This document shows, piece after piece, positions 8,658 to 19,637 of a stretch of 64,000 nt of DNA. Under the pieces are notes generated by a model. It did no database searches, was not told the DNA's origin, and saw nothing but the letters and a program-made list of their open reading frames with translations. The stretch lies in contig JAJUGE010000004.1 of the NCBI GenBank assembly GCA_029268305.1, forward strand, positions 42,177 to 106,176. Reading direction: 5' to 3'. A program made the position numbers and the translations under genes. This DNA is from Alphaproteobacteria bacterium (GTDB lineage Bacteria; Pseudomonadota; Alphaproteobacteria; JAJUGE01). Each line of letters begins with the position of its first letter. Position 1 is the first letter of the stretch.

Positions 8658-9509
8658 TCAGACGGGTCTCTCCGGCCCCATCGTGATGCGGTGCATCACC
8701 CGGCGCTGGCCCTGATAGTCGTTGATGGCGAAGTGCTGCGTACAGCGGTTATCCCACAGCGCGATCGAGCCGGGCCGCCATTGGAAGCGGCAGGTGAACT
8801 CCGGTCGAACGAAGTGCGCGCAGAGCCAGTCGATGATCGGCTTGCTCTCCTCTTCGGTCCAACCCTTGATGCAGACGGTGTGAGCCTGATTGAGGTAGAG
8901 CGCCTTGCGCCCGGTGCCGGGATGCGTGCGCACCAGCGGATGCTCGGCGACGATCTTTCCGGCCTCGTCCAGGTTGGAGAGCGCCATGTTCTGATACATC
9001 TTGCCGCGATTTTCCCGGCCACCCGACTTCTTCAGCTCCGCGCTGTTGATGCCGATCAGGCCATCCAGAAACTTCTTCATTCCTTCGGAAAGCGCTTCGT
9101 AAGCGGCGTAACCACTCGCCCACTGCGTGTCGCCGCCGTGCGTCGGCGTCTCTTTCGCGTAGAGCATGGTGCCGAGCGGCGGGGTCTCGAGATAGGTGCC
9201 GTCCGAGTGCCAGCCGCCGCCGAAATTCCGTTTCTCCTCCGGCTCTTTGCGGATCTCGAACAGCTCCGGGTATCCCGGCATGCCGGTGCTGAACGGATAT
9301 CGCGTCGGTGCGCCGAAGCGGCTGCCGAACGCCATGTACTGATCGGGCGTCAGATCCTGGTCCCGGAAAAAGATCACCTGGTGATCGAGGAATGCCTGGT
9401 GAATTTCCGAAAAGGTCTGGTTGTCGAGCGGCTTTGAAAGGTCGGGGCCGTGGATTTCTGCGCCGAGCGCACCGGCGATCGGCTTCACGTCGATAGTCTG
9501 GTAGGGCAC
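8658..9509 (-). CDS. TauD/TfdA-family 2-oxoglutarate- and Fe(II)-dependent dioxygenase
   Basis: The 283-residue enzyme is a TauD/TfdA dioxygenase, which couples oxidation of an organic substrate to decarboxylation of 2-oxoglutarate. The iron ligands are visible as HxD in GGGWHSDGTYLE and the distal His in RRVMHRITMGPE, with the nearby Arg for the cosubstrate carboxylate. I chose the GTG at 9509: GAGGAGG lies 8 bases upstream and the protein then begins with the typical PYQTIDVKPIAGALGAEI. The longer frame reaching 9728 adds unrelated sequence. It leads a group with EthD and two orphan TRAP binding proteins. Substrate class (sulfonate, phenoxyacetate, other) cannot be fixed from sequence. Confidence 0.87.
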   Translation of the reverse strand: MPYQTIDVKPIAGALGAEIHGPDLSKPLDNQTFSEIHQAFLDHQVIFFRDQDLTPDQYMAFGSRFGAPTRYPFSTGMPGYPELFEIRKEPEEKRNFGGGWHSDGTYLETPPLGTMLYAKETPTHGGDTQWASGYAAYEALSEGMKKFLDGLIGINSAELKKSGGRENRGKMYQNMALSNLDEAGKIVAEHPLVRTHPGTGRKALYLNQAHTVCIKGWTEEESKPIIDWLCAHFVRPEFTCRFQWRPGSIALWDNRCTQHFAINDYQGQRRVMHRITMGPERPV

Positions 9510-9660
9510 TGGGTTCCCTCCTCGCGACTTCTTGAACCGGTCGCGATCATTCTGGACCCGGATCACAGGCGGAGGAAAGGAGAAAGAAGTCGGGCTCCGG
9601 GCGTCGCCGAGGCGCTTCGCTCCGCGCTCTCGTTCCGGTCGACGACGACCGACCTTCGCC

Positions 9661-10764
9661 TCAGTCGGCCCGATTGACGACCCAGCCTCGCTGTCGCCCG
9701 GCGAGATTCGCGTGGACCGCGTGCCCAATATGCGCCAGCAATCCGCAGAACGCGACGAGCCACGCCAATAAAGCGACGAAGACCAGGAGATCGGCCACCG
9801 GTTCGAGAAACGGAAAGTCCAGCGCTCGGGAAATCTGGTAGGTCGCCGTCGTATACATCCCCAGCGGGAAGATCATCCCCCATATCTGCGGTTCGTAGGT
9901 GAACTTGTCCTTGCGCAGCAGATAGCGCCAGCCCATGAGCGCCAGCAGAAATGGGATCCACCATGTCGCTATCGCCCAGAAGAAGATGGTGAACCCCTTC
10001 AGGAAGGGGACGTAGTCGGCCAGCAGGGGCCAATATTCCGCGCGAATGAGCAGGGCCGACCCGGCGAGTGTCGTGATGGCGACAGCGCCCATATTGATCC
10101 AGTAAGGCGGGGCGAAGTCGTAGACGGCGAATCGGATGAAGGTCATCCGATAGAAGATCAGCGGAATTATGGCCAGATAGAGCATCGACCCGACCATGAA
10201 CATGGTGAGGCAGAGAAGCTGAATCTCCGGGGGAGGGGCCGAATCGGGCTCGAGAGCGCAACGGAGCACGACGACCGAGTGGGTCGCCACCGCTGCTATG
10301 AGCCACGCCCCGTTGATGCCCACAGCGATCGAGGGCTTTCTCTCCCGAACCGTCACCGCCGTGAAAAAAGCGTACATCACCGCGAACCAGAGCCCGAGCC
10401 CGAGATACCAGAGAGAGGCGGCGAGGCCGCCCGCACCGGCAACGATCGCGGTTTGTGTGCCGAGCATGCAGGTTCCGGCGACCAGTGTGAAGAAGCCCGG
10501 TGCACGCGGGTGGTCGAACAGATCCTCTCTGAACCGCCGCCCATAAACGAACAGGCGCAAGATGGTTAGAAGCCAGAGGATCGCGTATGACACCCAATTG
10601 ATGCCGAGTAGCACTTCAGGCACAGCGGGGACGCCGCGCAGATGGCAGGCGATCGAGACCACGCCCGTCGCCATGACCAGGGCGAAATACCCCGGGAACA
10701 GGGTCTCGGCGCCGGCAAGGACCAGATGTTTCAGCGCCGGGACGGGGGCGTTACGCTTGCGCAT
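9661..10764 (-). CDS. TDT-family transporter (tellurite-resistance/dicarboxylate, SLAC1/TehA fold)
   Basis: The 367-residue protein has about ten hydrophobic helices and the features of the tellurite-resistance/dicarboxylate transporter family: the opening ETLFPGYFALVMATGVVSI and repeated helices with small residues. Known members export or import C4-dicarboxylates, or act as anion channels (TehA, SLAC1). It is leftward, 151 bases upstream of the TauD-family gene, so co-transcription is possible but not required. Its substrate is not evident. The start ATG at 10764 is followed by a basic, helix-free lead of about 15 residues. Confidence 0.82.
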   Translation of the reverse strand: MRKRNAPVPALKHLVLAGAETLFPGYFALVMATGVVSIACHLRGVPAVPEVLLGINWVSYAILWLLTILRLFVYGRRFREDLFDHPRAPGFFTLVAGTCMLGTQTAIVAGAGGLAASLWYLGLGLWFAVMYAFFTAVTVRERKPSIAVGINGAWLIAAVATHSVVVLRCALEPDSAPPPEIQLLCLTMFMVGSMLYLAIIPLIFYRMTFIRFAVYDFAPPYWINMGAVAITTLAGSALLIRAEYWPLLADYVPFLKGFTIFFWAIATWWIPFLLALMGWRYLLRKDKFTYEPQIWGMIFPLGMYTTATYQISRALDFPFLEPVADLLVFVALLAWLVAFCGLLAHIGHAVHANLAGRQRGWVVNRAD

Positions 10765-10931
10765 CGAATTACGGTCACCCGGTGATCGCGCGGTGTGTTC
10801 TCACGGCTTGGCGAGAAGCGCGAGAGCAGCATAGTCCGTCACGCCCGGAGGCTCACCCTTCCTCGAGCAATGCGTCGACAATCCGATGGCAAGCCTTCAA
10901 GGGCGAGCCTCGTCTTGCTCGTGAGCGTCGG

Positions 10932-12335
<1,404 letters not shown>

Positions 12336-12389
12336 TCAGTTCTGAAGCAGCGGCTTAGCAGCCTGGTGCCGAATTCCGAACGGATGAAT

Positions 12390-13163
12390 TCAAACCACGG
12401 AGGCGCCGCCGTCGACGTTCAGGACCTGTCCCGTCACGTACGAGGACGCCCTGCTGGCGAGGAAGAGTGCCATGCCGGCGATCTCGTCGGGCTCTCCGAG
12501 GCGGCGCAGGGGCAGATGGCTGGAGACGCGCTCCAGGCGCACCGGATCGGTCCAGAGCGCCTTGGCGAAATCGGTTTTGACGAGGCCGGGGGCGATCGCA
12601 TTCACCCGGATGCCGTGGGGCCCGTATTCGACCGCGAGGTTTCGCGCGATCTGGTGCTCGGCGACCTTGGAGATGGCGTAGGCGCCGAGATCGGCCACGC
12701 CCTTGAGACCGGCGATACTGGCGATGATCACGATCGATCCGGATTTCCGCTCGACCATGTTCGGCAGAACCATGTGGCACAGCCAGAAGGTGCTGCGCAC
12801 GTTCGTTTCCATGATTTTGTCGAAGGCCTCGTCCGGAATGCCGGCCGAGGGTCCGTGATAGGGATTGACCGCGGCGTTCGGAACGAGCGTCGTGATCTTG
12901 CCCCATTTGTCGAGCGTGCGATCGACGAGATTCCGCAACTGCTCCTTGTGGCCCACATGGCAGGGGATGGCGATCGCCTCGCCGCCATTCGCGGCATGGC
13001 TCTTGTTGATCTCGGCGGCGACCGACTCGCAGGCATCGGCCTTGCGGCTCGAGATCACGACCTTCGAGCCGGCTTCGCAAAGGCGAGCGGCGATCGCCCG
13101 GCCGATCCCCTTGGTCGATCCGGTGACGATCGACACCTGGTCGCTCAGATCGAACAGATCCAT
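12390..13163 (-). CDS. SDR-family oxidoreductase (classical)
   Basis: The 257-residue protein is a classical NAD(P)-dependent short-chain dehydrogenase. It shows the cofactor motif TGSTKGIG, an N-A-A-V variant of NNAG (VPNAAVNPYHG), and an intact catalytic set with Ser in IASIAGLKG and YAISK further on. The C-terminus GQVLNVDGGASVV is typical of FabG-like members. The ATG at 13163 is preceded by GGGAG and starts MDLFDLSDQVSIVTGS; the longer frame to 13232 is unlikely. Substrate is unknown. In contrast to the SDR at 3.4 kb, every catalytic residue is present. Confidence 0.88.
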   Translation of the reverse strand: MDLFDLSDQVSIVTGSTKGIGRAIAARLCEAGSKVVISSRKADACESVAAEINKSHAANGGEAIAIPCHVGHKEQLRNLVDRTLDKWGKITTLVPNAAVNPYHGPSAGIPDEAFDKIMETNVRSTFWLCHMVLPNMVERKSGSIVIIASIAGLKGVADLGAYAISKVAEHQIARNLAVEYGPHGIRVNAIAPGLVKTDFAKALWTDPVRLERVSSHLPLRRLGEPDEIAGMALFLASRASSYVTGQVLNVDGGASVV

Positions 13164-13304
13164 CCCGTTGCTCCCATTGATCTCCACGTTCCCGAAGCGG
13201 CCCAGGCCCGGCCGGACCGCTGTGTATGCCAAATTAGCGGCGCCGTAGGAAGCTCTACCGACCAGGCACCCGATTCCGGCGGGGCGGCAAATCGGCGCAG
13301 GAGC

Positions 13305-14558
13305 CTATCCGGGACCGGCGGCGCCGGTGCGCTTCAGCCCGGCGACACCGAGGAGGAGCAGCACCGTCACCGCTGTGAGCAAGTACAAAGCGGCAGCGAA
13401 CCCACCCGTCGCATCATACAGAACGCCGAGGAGAACCGGACCCGACGCGCCTCCGATCTCCGCCGCGGAAAAGAACAGCCCGCTCGCCGTGCCGGCGTAG
13501 CGTTCGCCGATGCCGCGCAGCTCTACCAGTGTCAGGATCGCCACGGTCATCAGGGAGCTCCGGGCGATCCCCTGCAGCACCAGGCCTCCGAGCAACACCG
13601 GCCCGGCATCGGCGTGCAGGCAGAGACTGGCGAGCCCGGCCGAGGCACAGAGCAGGCCCAGTACCGTTAGGCGCCGCCCCGGCGTCGCCAGGCGCGGGAT
13701 CATCAGCGAGCCGACGATACCGACTGCAGTCGGGATCGCGGCCCAGTAGCCGGCTTCCGCCGCCGTCATGCCGTTCGCCCGCAGCAACTCGGGCAGCCAG
13801 TTGTTGAGTCCGTGATTGAACAGGAAGATGCCGACGCTCATCAGCAGCATGATTCGCACGGCCGGCAGGTCCCAGAGGTTGCGCAGAATCTCACGCTGCG
13901 GAGTCCGCGGCTCTGCCCGGAGGCGATCTTCCATGAGGCGGGATTCGGGATGCGCGGTAATGAACAGCCACGCGACGGCCGAGATTAGGGCGAAGCCCGC
14001 CCAGAGCAGCAGGACGTAGCGCCATTCGAAGCCGACAGCGGGCATCAGCACGGAGTTCGTGAGCGACAGGGCGACGATGCCGCCCACCGCAGGACCGGTG
14101 ATGTAGATGCCCATCGCCAGCCCGCGGTCCCGGCCTCTGAACCAGAGGCTCACGACCTTCGGCGCTCCCGCCGAGACGATCGGTCCACCGAGACCGAAGA
14201 TGCCGACGGCGAGTGCGAGGGTGATGCCGTCGATGGCAAAGGCACGAAGAAGCCCGGAGAGCGCTATCAGCAAGACGCCGAGGAGCAGGGCCCACCGCGG
14301 CCCCATCCGGTCGAGCAGCGAGCCGCAGGGTATTGCCGACGCGATGTAGACGAGCTGCCAGCAGCCGAGCACGAGCCCCATGGCCGCATGGCTCATGCCG
14401 AGGTCCTGCGTTATCGGCGGCACGAGCGGAGCGAGGCTCGTGGCTGCGAGGCCGAACGAGGCGTAGAGGAGCCAGACGCCCGCGAGCATCAGCCAGCGGA
14501 CGGCCCGGGGACCTCCGACCTCCTGGGGCGAGGGCGGGCGCTGGTCGGATTCCTTCAT
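13305..14558 (-). CDS. MFS transporter
   Basis: The 417-residue protein has 12 predicted membrane helices and the major-facilitator loop signature between helices 2 and 3 (GSLLDRMGPRWALLLGV). The C-terminal half carries a FFSAAEIGGASGPVLLG segment, as in CynX/NarK-like members. It is leftward, 141 bases before the SDR start. Start choice is weak: the ATG at 14558 has only a distant GGAG, and an ATG at 14594 in frame would add 12 residues. The substrate is not evident. Confidence 0.85.
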   Translation of the reverse strand: MKESDQRPPSPQEVGGPRAVRWLMLAGVWLLYASFGLAATSLAPLVPPITQDLGMSHAAMGLVLGCWQLVYIASAIPCGSLLDRMGPRWALLLGVLLIALSGLLRAFAIDGITLALAVGIFGLGGPIVSAGAPKVVSLWFRGRDRGLAMGIYITGPAVGGIVALSLTNSVLMPAVGFEWRYVLLLWAGFALISAVAWLFITAHPESRLMEDRLRAEPRTPQREILRNLWDLPAVRIMLLMSVGIFLFNHGLNNWLPELLRANGMTAAEAGYWAAIPTAVGIVGSLMIPRLATPGRRLTVLGLLCASAGLASLCLHADAGPVLLGGLVLQGIARSSLMTVAILTLVELRGIGERYAGTASGLFFSAAEIGGASGPVLLGVLYDATGGFAAALYLLTAVTVLLLLGVAGLKRTGAAGPG

Positions 14559-14717
14559 CTGCGCTGATCCGCGCTCCAGTCCGGGGATGGCCATCAGGCA
14601 GGTGAAGCGGGGCTGCGCCAGGCCGGCGCGGCGGGACGATATAGAAGCGCTTTCGAACCCTCAACCGGCTCCAAAACTGCCGGTTGCGGACAGGTTTGAG
14701 ACATGGCCCGCGACACG

Positions 14718-15434
14718 TCAACCATACCGGTGCAGCGACGCACCATGCTCCCGCAGCCACTTACGGTGCTCGCGGTGATCCGGGCAAAGCCGCTCGACAA
14801 TTCGCCAGAATGCTGGCCCGTGGTTGAGCTCCCGAAGGTGCGCGACTTCGTGAGTTACCACGTAGCCGACGACCGGCTCCGGCGCCAGCACGAGGCGCCA
14901 GCTATAGGAGAGCCTGCCCGACGCGCTGCAGCTTCCCCATCTGCTTTTCGTGTCCCGGATCGTCACTGCCGCCGGTGTCACTCCCAGCGCCCTCGCCGCG
15001 TCGCGCGTCTTGTCGACCAGAAGCCGCCGCGCTTCGACCCTGAGCCAGCCATGGACGCGTCGGGCGAGGTCCTGCGCGCGTCCGGCTACGCGAATTTCGT
15101 CCGCTTCCACCGCGACAAGGGATCGTTGCTCCGGAACGTGCCGTATCCGATGGGGCTTGCCGAGTAGCGGGATCTGCGCTCCCTCCGCGAATTCCACGGT
15201 CTCGGGTGCGCGAACGGCCTGTCGTCGGATCCAGTCGATATTGGCTTCGGCGAAAGCAAGGCCGCGCTTCCGCTCCCGCGCCGAAGGGAGGATCAGCACG
15301 ATCTCGCCCGTTGCTGCGTCCGTGCGTAGGATCAGCCGGCGCGCTCGTGGATTGATGCGGATCCGGACCGGAACGTCGAGCGCGGCGAGCCGAAAGCCGT
15401 CCTGCGGCTTCGATGCCTCAGAGGCGCCAGTCAA
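14718..15434 (-). CDS. YgjP/DUF45-family (SprT-like) metal-dependent hydrolase
   Basis: This 238-residue protein belongs to the YgjP (DUF45, M48-like) family. The zinc site is [16 protein letters not shown] near the C-terminus, preceded by the family motif [20 protein letters not shown]. coli YgjP has been linked to nucleotide (UTP) pyrophosphatase activity; whether that holds here is unknown. The start appears to be a TTG at 15434, which lies inside the end of ycgN (17-base overlap), with GGAGCGG about 9 bases upstream; this suggests translational coupling. Confidence 0.85.
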   Translation of the reverse strand: MTGASEASKPQDGFRLAALDVPVRIRINPRARRLILRTDAATGEIVLILPSARERKRGLAFAEANIDWIRRQAVRAPETVEFAEGAQIPLLGKPHRIRHVPEQRSLVAVEADEIRVAGRAQDLARRVHGWLRVEARRLLVDKTRDAARALGVTPAAVTIRDTKSRWGSCSASGRLSYSWRLVLAPEPVVGYVVTHEVAHLRELNHGPAFWRIVERLCPDHREHRKWLREHGASLHRYG

Positions 15435-15888
15435 CGATGTACCGCTCCAGATCCTCCCCGGCCTCGTCTTCGGAGATCGTGCGGCTGCGCACGGAAATCC
15501 CGGCCTCGTGCACCGTCTCCGGATCGCCTGAGACGAGGGGGTGCCACCAGGGCAGTTCCTCTCCTTCGGCGATCAGGCGGTAGGCGCACGTCGTCGGCAA
15601 CCAGGAGAGATTGTCGACCATCGCCGGGGTCAGGACGATGCAGTCCGGCACGTGCTTCAGCCGGTTGGGGTAGTCGCGACAGCGGCAGGTCTCGCCGTCG
15701 AGGAGCTTGCACGCGATGCTGGTCGGGTAGACCTCGGCCGTGTCCTCGTATTCGAGCTTGATGAGGCAGCACTTGCCACAGCCGTCGCACAGGGACTCCC
15801 ATTCCTGCCGCGACATTTCGGCAAGGCTCTTGCGCCGCCAGAACGGCTCGCCGGTCCCGGATGCTGGAGCGGTTCGACCGCGCGGCAA
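15418..15888 (-). CDS. YcgN/UPF0260 cysteine-cluster protein
   Basis: The 156-residue protein matches the YcgN family (YkgJ-type zinc- or iron-chelating cysteine cluster). The cysteines stand in [14 protein letters not shown] and later in [16 protein letters not shown], the usual pattern. I chose the TTG at 15888 because GGGAGG lies 7 bases upstream and the protein then has the usual length; the longer frame reaching 16215 runs through the DUF983 gene and has no meaning. It is 11 bases downstream of the DUF983 gene and overlaps the YgjP gene, so the three form one operon. Function in the family is unknown. Confidence 0.88.
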   Translation of the reverse strand: MPRGRTAPASGTGEPFWRRKSLAEMSRQEWESLCDGCGKCCLIKLEYEDTAEVYPTSIACKLLDGETCRCRDYPNRLKHVPDCIVLTPAMVDNLSWLPTTCAYRLIAEGEELPWWHPLVSGDPETVHEAGISVRSRTISEDEAGEDLERYIVDWRL

Positions 15889-15899
15889 CTGAGGCCTCC

Positions 15900-16277
15900 C
15901 TATTGCGTCTCGTCCCCACGCAGCCCGAGCGCCCACATCACACCGATCACGCCGCCCTTCACGAAGGGGAGGGTCGCCAGCGTAAGGAGGAGCGTCAGTG
16001 TCGGCCAAACCGTCATCTGCAGCCAGAGGGCCGGGGCGTAGGCCTGCTCGACCAGGAGCGCCAATGGCACGATCAGATGCCCGACGATGACGATCGTGAA
16101 ATAGGGCGGCATGTCGTCGGCGCGGATTTGGCCCAGGGATTCGCCGCAGGCATCGCAGTGGTCGACGATCTTGAGATAGCGTCGCAAGCTGGTGCCGACG
16201 CCACACGCGGGACAACGCCGCTGAACGCCGCGGGTAAGCGCGCTGATTATCGAGCGTTCGGATTTCTGCTGGATCAT
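15900..16277 (-). CDS. DUF983 membrane protein
   Basis: This 125-residue protein has a zinc-ribbon-like N-terminus (CPACGVG at about 24-30 and CDACGES at about 42-48), then two hydrophobic helices, as in DUF983 proteins of alphaproteobacteria. The family is often found near cytochrome oxidase assembly genes, but not here. It heads the DUF983-ycgN-ygjP group and is divergent from the UbiD gene; the 145 bases between 16278 and 16422 must hold both promoters. Function is unknown. Confidence 0.87.
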   Translation of the reverse strand: MIQQKSERSIISALTRGVQRRCPACGVGTSLRRYLKIVDHCDACGESLGQIRADDMPPYFTIVIVGHLIVPLALLVEQAYAPALWLQMTVWPTLTLLLTLATLPFVKGGVIGVMWALGLRGDETQ

Positions 16278-16422
16278 GTCGTCTGGTCTCGGGGAGGCAC
16301 CGTGGCTCTCACATGGTGGAAGTCGCCTTCTACCGCAAGCGGCCGCCTCCGGCCCAGCATATTCGGCTCGAGTGGACGCTTTGCCACGCCGGGCGGCAGC
16401 CGTAGGATCGGGGCAGGACGCG

Positions 16423-17868
16423 ATGGGGGATCAGATGACGGGAAACGAGCCTCACGGGAGCAATCGCGGGCCGGCGGCCTTCAGGACCCTGCGCTCCTGG
16501 CTGACCCATCTCGCGGAAACCGATCGGCTCGCTGTAGCCAAACCAGGAATGTCCCTGAGATTCGAGATCGCGGCGCTTGCCAAGCGTCTGGACGGCGAAA
16601 AAGCGACGATCTTCATGGAAGCCGCCGGATATGAGGGCGAGCGACACGAAATCCCGGTGATTTCCGGGCTCGTGTCCCGACGCGAATGGATCGGCGAAGC
16701 TATGGGGGTCGGTCCCGACGAGCTTCTCGACCGGTACCGCGTCGCGGTCGAGAGGCCGCTTCCCTGGATGGAGGTGGACCGGGACGCCGCGCCGGTGCAG
16801 CAGGTGGTCCGTCGCGAGTTCGATCTGCGCACCGATCTGCCCATCCCGATGCACAATGAGCACGATAGCGGGGCTTACATCTCGGCCGGCCTCGTGATCG
16901 CGCGCAATCCAGCAACCGGCATTCAGAACGTCTCGATCAACCGACTCCAGATCAGCTCCGCCACGCGCATGGGGGTCCTGATCCTGCCGCGCCATCTCCA
17001 TCGGTTCTTCGATGCGGCCGAGAAGGCGGGGGAGCCGTTGCATGTGGCCGTCGCAATCGGGGTCGATCCGCTGACACTGCTCGCCTCGCAGGCGATCCTG
17101 CCGTTCGATACGGACGAGCTCGAAGTCGCGGGCGCGCTCCACGGCGAGCCGCTGCGGGTGGTGAAGTGCGTCACCAACCAGGTGCGCGTGCCGGCCGACG
17201 CCGAGATCGTGATCGAAGGGCGCCTCCTCCCGAACGTGCGCGAGTCGGAGGGCCCGTTCGGCGAGTTCCCCCAGTATTACGGGCCGGCCGGCAACAGGCC
17301 GGTGGTCGAGGTGGATGCGATCACCCACCGCACGCGGCCGCTCTTTCACACCATCGTCCCGGCGGCGATGGAGCATCTTCTGCTCGGGGCGATACCGCGC
17401 GAGGCCTCGATCGTCGCGCTCCTGCAGCGCAGCTTCCCGAACGTCCTCGACGTGCACCTGTCGCGGGGCGGCGTCTGCCGTTATCACCTCTACGTCAAAA
17501 TCCGCAAGCGCTGGGAGGGCGAGGCACGCAACATCATCATGGGGGCCTTCGCCGCACACGCCGACATCAAGCAGGTTGTCGTGGTGGACGAGGATGTGGA
17601 CGTGCACGATCCCGTCGCGGTGGAGTGGGCGGTCGCCACCCGCTTCCAGGCCGGCACCGATCTGGTAGTCGTGCCGCGGGCGCAGGGCTCGAAGCTGGAT
17701 CCTTCTGCGCAAGACGGCATCTGCGACAAGATGGGCCTCGATGCGACCATGCCGGTGGAGCGGGAGGCGTTTCGCTATACCGTGGTGCACGTCCCCGGCG
17801 AAGACACTGTCGATCTGGCGGCTGCGATCTCGCCGGAGGGGTTACCCCCGGGCATCTTGGACGAGTAG
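16423..17868 (+). CDS. UbiD-family (prenylated-FMN-dependent) decarboxylase
   Basis: The 481-residue protein is a UbiD-type decarboxylase, which uses prenylated FMN and Mn2+ to (de)carboxylate aromatic or unsaturated acids. Family signs are the metal and cofactor segment NRLQISSATRMGVL, the RESEGPFGEFPQYYGP segment with the catalytic acidic residues, and HLSRGGVCRYHLYVKI in the C-terminal half. The start may be ATG 16423 or ATG 16435, the latter with GGGGGA just upstream. No UbiX gene, which would make the cofactor, is in the window. A small biotinyl-domain gene follows after 98 bases on the same strand. The substrate is unknown. Confidence 0.87.
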   Translation: MGDQMTGNEPHGSNRGPAAFRTLRSWLTHLAETDRLAVAKPGMSLRFEIAALAKRLDGEKATIFMEAAGYEGERHEIPVISGLVSRREWIGEAMGVGPDELLDRYRVAVERPLPWMEVDRDAAPVQQVVRREFDLRTDLPIPMHNEHDSGAYISAGLVIARNPATGIQNVSINRLQISSATRMGVLILPRHLHRFFDAAEKAGEPLHVAVAIGVDPLTLLASQAILPFDTDELEVAGALHGEPLRVVKCVTNQVRVPADAEIVIEGRLLPNVRESEGPFGEFPQYYGPAGNRPVVEVDAITHRTRPLFHTIVPAAMEHLLLGAIPREASIVALLQRSFPNVLDVHLSRGGVCRYHLYVKIRKRWEGEARNIIMGAFAAHADIKQVVVVDEDVDVHDPVAVEWAVATRFQAGTDLVVVPRAQGSKLDPSAQDGICDKMGLDATMPVEREAFRYTVVHVPGEDTVDLAAAISPEGLPPGILDE

Positions 17869-17966
17869 CGCCTCTTGCCAGTGTTCGAGGCGCCGATTAC
17901 ACAGGGAGCGAAGCTGCGGGCGTCGATTGCGGCGCCTGCCAATAAATGCGGAAGGAGATCCCGAGC

Positions 17967-18188
17967 GTGGCAACCACGAAGGTCGTTTGCGAAATTCCCG
18001 GTACCGTCTGCCGGCTCGAAGCGAATGTCGGTGACCGACTGTCCGAGGACGATCCGATCGTTTTCGTCGAGTCGATGAAGATGGAGATTCCGGTCGGGGC
18101 GCCCGTCGACGGGAAGCTGACGGAGATCCTCGTGAGTGAGGGCGATGCCGTCACCGAGGGGCAGCACGTCGCCACGCTGGAGACCTGA
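17967..18188 (+). CDS. Free-standing biotinyl (biotin carboxyl carrier-like) domain
   Basis: This 73-residue protein is a single biotinyl/lipoyl domain. The modification site is the typical ESMKMEIPVGAP, with the Met-Lys-Met motif of biotin carriers, and the second half carries the DGKLTEILVSEGDAVTEGQ hammerhead pattern. I chose the GTG at 17967 because AAGGAG lies 8 bases before it; an ATG at 17946 is also in frame but lacks a site. Biotin carriers shuttle carboxyl groups for carboxylases and decarboxylases, yet no partner subunits are adjacent. Only UbiD (98 bases upstream) could be functionally linked by context. Confidence 0.88.
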   Translation: MATTKVVCEIPGTVCRLEANVGDRLSEDDPIVFVESMKMEIPVGAPVDGKLTEILVSEGDAVTEGQHVATLET

Positions 18189-18235
18189 GGAAAGCGGCTT
18201 CCGCTCGCGTCCAGGCGAGGCGGAGGCCAATCCCC

Positions 18236-19489
18236 TCAATCCGCCAGAGCAGCCCGCCACTTCCAGGCGATGAGGGCGGTCATCAGCAGTCCTATCGTCG
18301 AGTAGAGCGCTACCGTCGCGGCGTAGCCGATCTGCTCGATGACGACGCCCGCGATCAGCAGGCCGAGCGGCAGGCTGTAGACGCACAGCATCCGCACGCC
18401 TTGAACCCGCCCGCGGTAGCGCGCGCTGACGGTGCTGAGCAGCGTCACCGACATCGATACCATGCCGATGCCTTGGGCGATGCCGACCAGGGTCAGCAGT
18501 GGCAGCCCCGTCGCCTTCGTCTCCATCTGGCCAAACAGCATCAGCAGGCCGTACCAGATTGCGATCGCCACCAGCATCATTCGGACCGATCGGCGTCCGC
18601 CACCCGTCGCTGCCATGATCAGAGACGCCACCAGCGCCCCGCCCGCATAGCCGGCGACAAGGTGGCCGAGGCCGTTCTCATCGACCGAGTAGACCTCCCG
18701 GGCGACATACGGCAGCAATGAGTTGCAGATGGGGAAGGCAGTCAGGTTGACGAGGAACGCGAGCCACATCATGGCCAGGACCTGCGGTGTCGTCCACACG
18801 TAACGGATGCCGTCGACGAGGTCACGCCACGCGGACGCCACGAAGCCGAGGTCGGTCGCCTCCCGTTCCGCGCGCACGGATGCGACGCGGAGCGTGAGAA
18901 GGAAGCTGAGCCCGTAGAAGCTCGCGACCGCTACATACGCGGGGCCGATGCCGAGCGCGGAGAACAGGCCGGCACCCACCAATGCACCGACAATCCGAGC
19001 CGAGTCCTGCGTCGTGCGCGAGACCCCCATGGCGTTACCCAGATAAGCCAGCGGGATTGTGTCGCCGATCAATGAATTGCGCATGACCAGGTCCGATGGT
19101 CTGACCAGGCCCATCAGGAATGCTATCGCGAAGACAAAGACGGGTTCGAGCAAGCCGGTCAGCCCGAGCGTCATGATCAGGCTGGCCTGCACGGTGTAGA
19201 AGGCACGCATCGAGCAGAGCATGGCACGGCACCCGACACGGTCGCCGGCGACGCCGAGCATCGGTGAGATCAATGTCCCCAGGAACTGCAGAGATCCGAA
19301 GACGGTCAGCAGCATGAGTGAATCCGTCTCGACGAGGACGTACCACCCGAGGATCAGCGTCTCCATCTCGAACGCCCACGACGTCAGCAGGTCCGCCGGC
19401 CACTGATAGCGGAAGCTCGGGATTCTGAACGGGGCGAGCGCCGACGGCTTTTCGGCGCCTTTAGAGTCCTGCAGTCCCCTGACGACCAT
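18236..19489 (-). CDS. MFS exporter (EntS/MFS_3-like)
   Basis: The 417-residue membrane protein has 12 predicted helices and resembles the MFS_3 group that includes the enterobactin exporter EntS. The opening after a 25-residue lead is FRYQWPADLLTSWAFEMETLILGWYVL, and the loop between helices 2 and 3 is GVAGDRVGCRAML. It is leftward and divergent from osmC. Substrate is unknown; no siderophore synthesis genes are near. Confidence 0.82.
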   Translation of the reverse strand: MVVRGLQDSKGAEKPSALAPFRIPSFRYQWPADLLTSWAFEMETLILGWYVLVETDSLMLLTVFGSLQFLGTLISPMLGVAGDRVGCRAMLCSMRAFYTVQASLIMTLGLTGLLEPVFVFAIAFLMGLVRPSDLVMRNSLIGDTIPLAYLGNAMGVSRTTQDSARIVGALVGAGLFSALGIGPAYVAVASFYGLSFLLTLRVASVRAEREATDLGFVASAWRDLVDGIRYVWTTPQVLAMMWLAFLVNLTAFPICNSLLPYVAREVYSVDENGLGHLVAGYAGGALVASLIMAATGGGRRSVRMMLVAIAIWYGLLMLFGQMETKATGLPLLTLVGIAQGIGMVSMSVTLLSTVSARYRGRVQGVRMLCVYSLPLGLLIAGVVIEQIGYAATVALYSTIGLLMTALIAWKWRAALAD

Positions 19490-19571
19490 GCCTTCTTGCT
19501 CTTGTCCATGGCGCGGCCGCCCGCGCTGCCTCGGCTCAGCCTAGAACGGGCGGCGGCGCTTGGGAACGGTC

Positions 19572-19596
19572 GGAACGGGCGGGGGGAGGGGGCGTT
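19572..19596 (+). promoter_or_regulatory. EcfG-like promoter of osmC
   Basis: GGAAC at 19572-19576 and CGTT at 19593-19596 are separated by 16 bases. This is an exact match to the alphaproteobacterial general-stress sigma EcfG consensus (GGAAC-N16/17-CGTT). The -10 element ends 41 bases before the osmC start. Confidence 0.7.
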
Positions 19597-19637
19597 GACG
19601 TCGGCAGGTGCAAACTCACCCGGAATGGGAGGACAAC

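Noticed and set aside
18189..18235. Imperfect hairpin between the biotinyl-domain gene and the convergent MFS gene
   Set aside because: The stem has several mismatches and no T-run; evidence is too weak.
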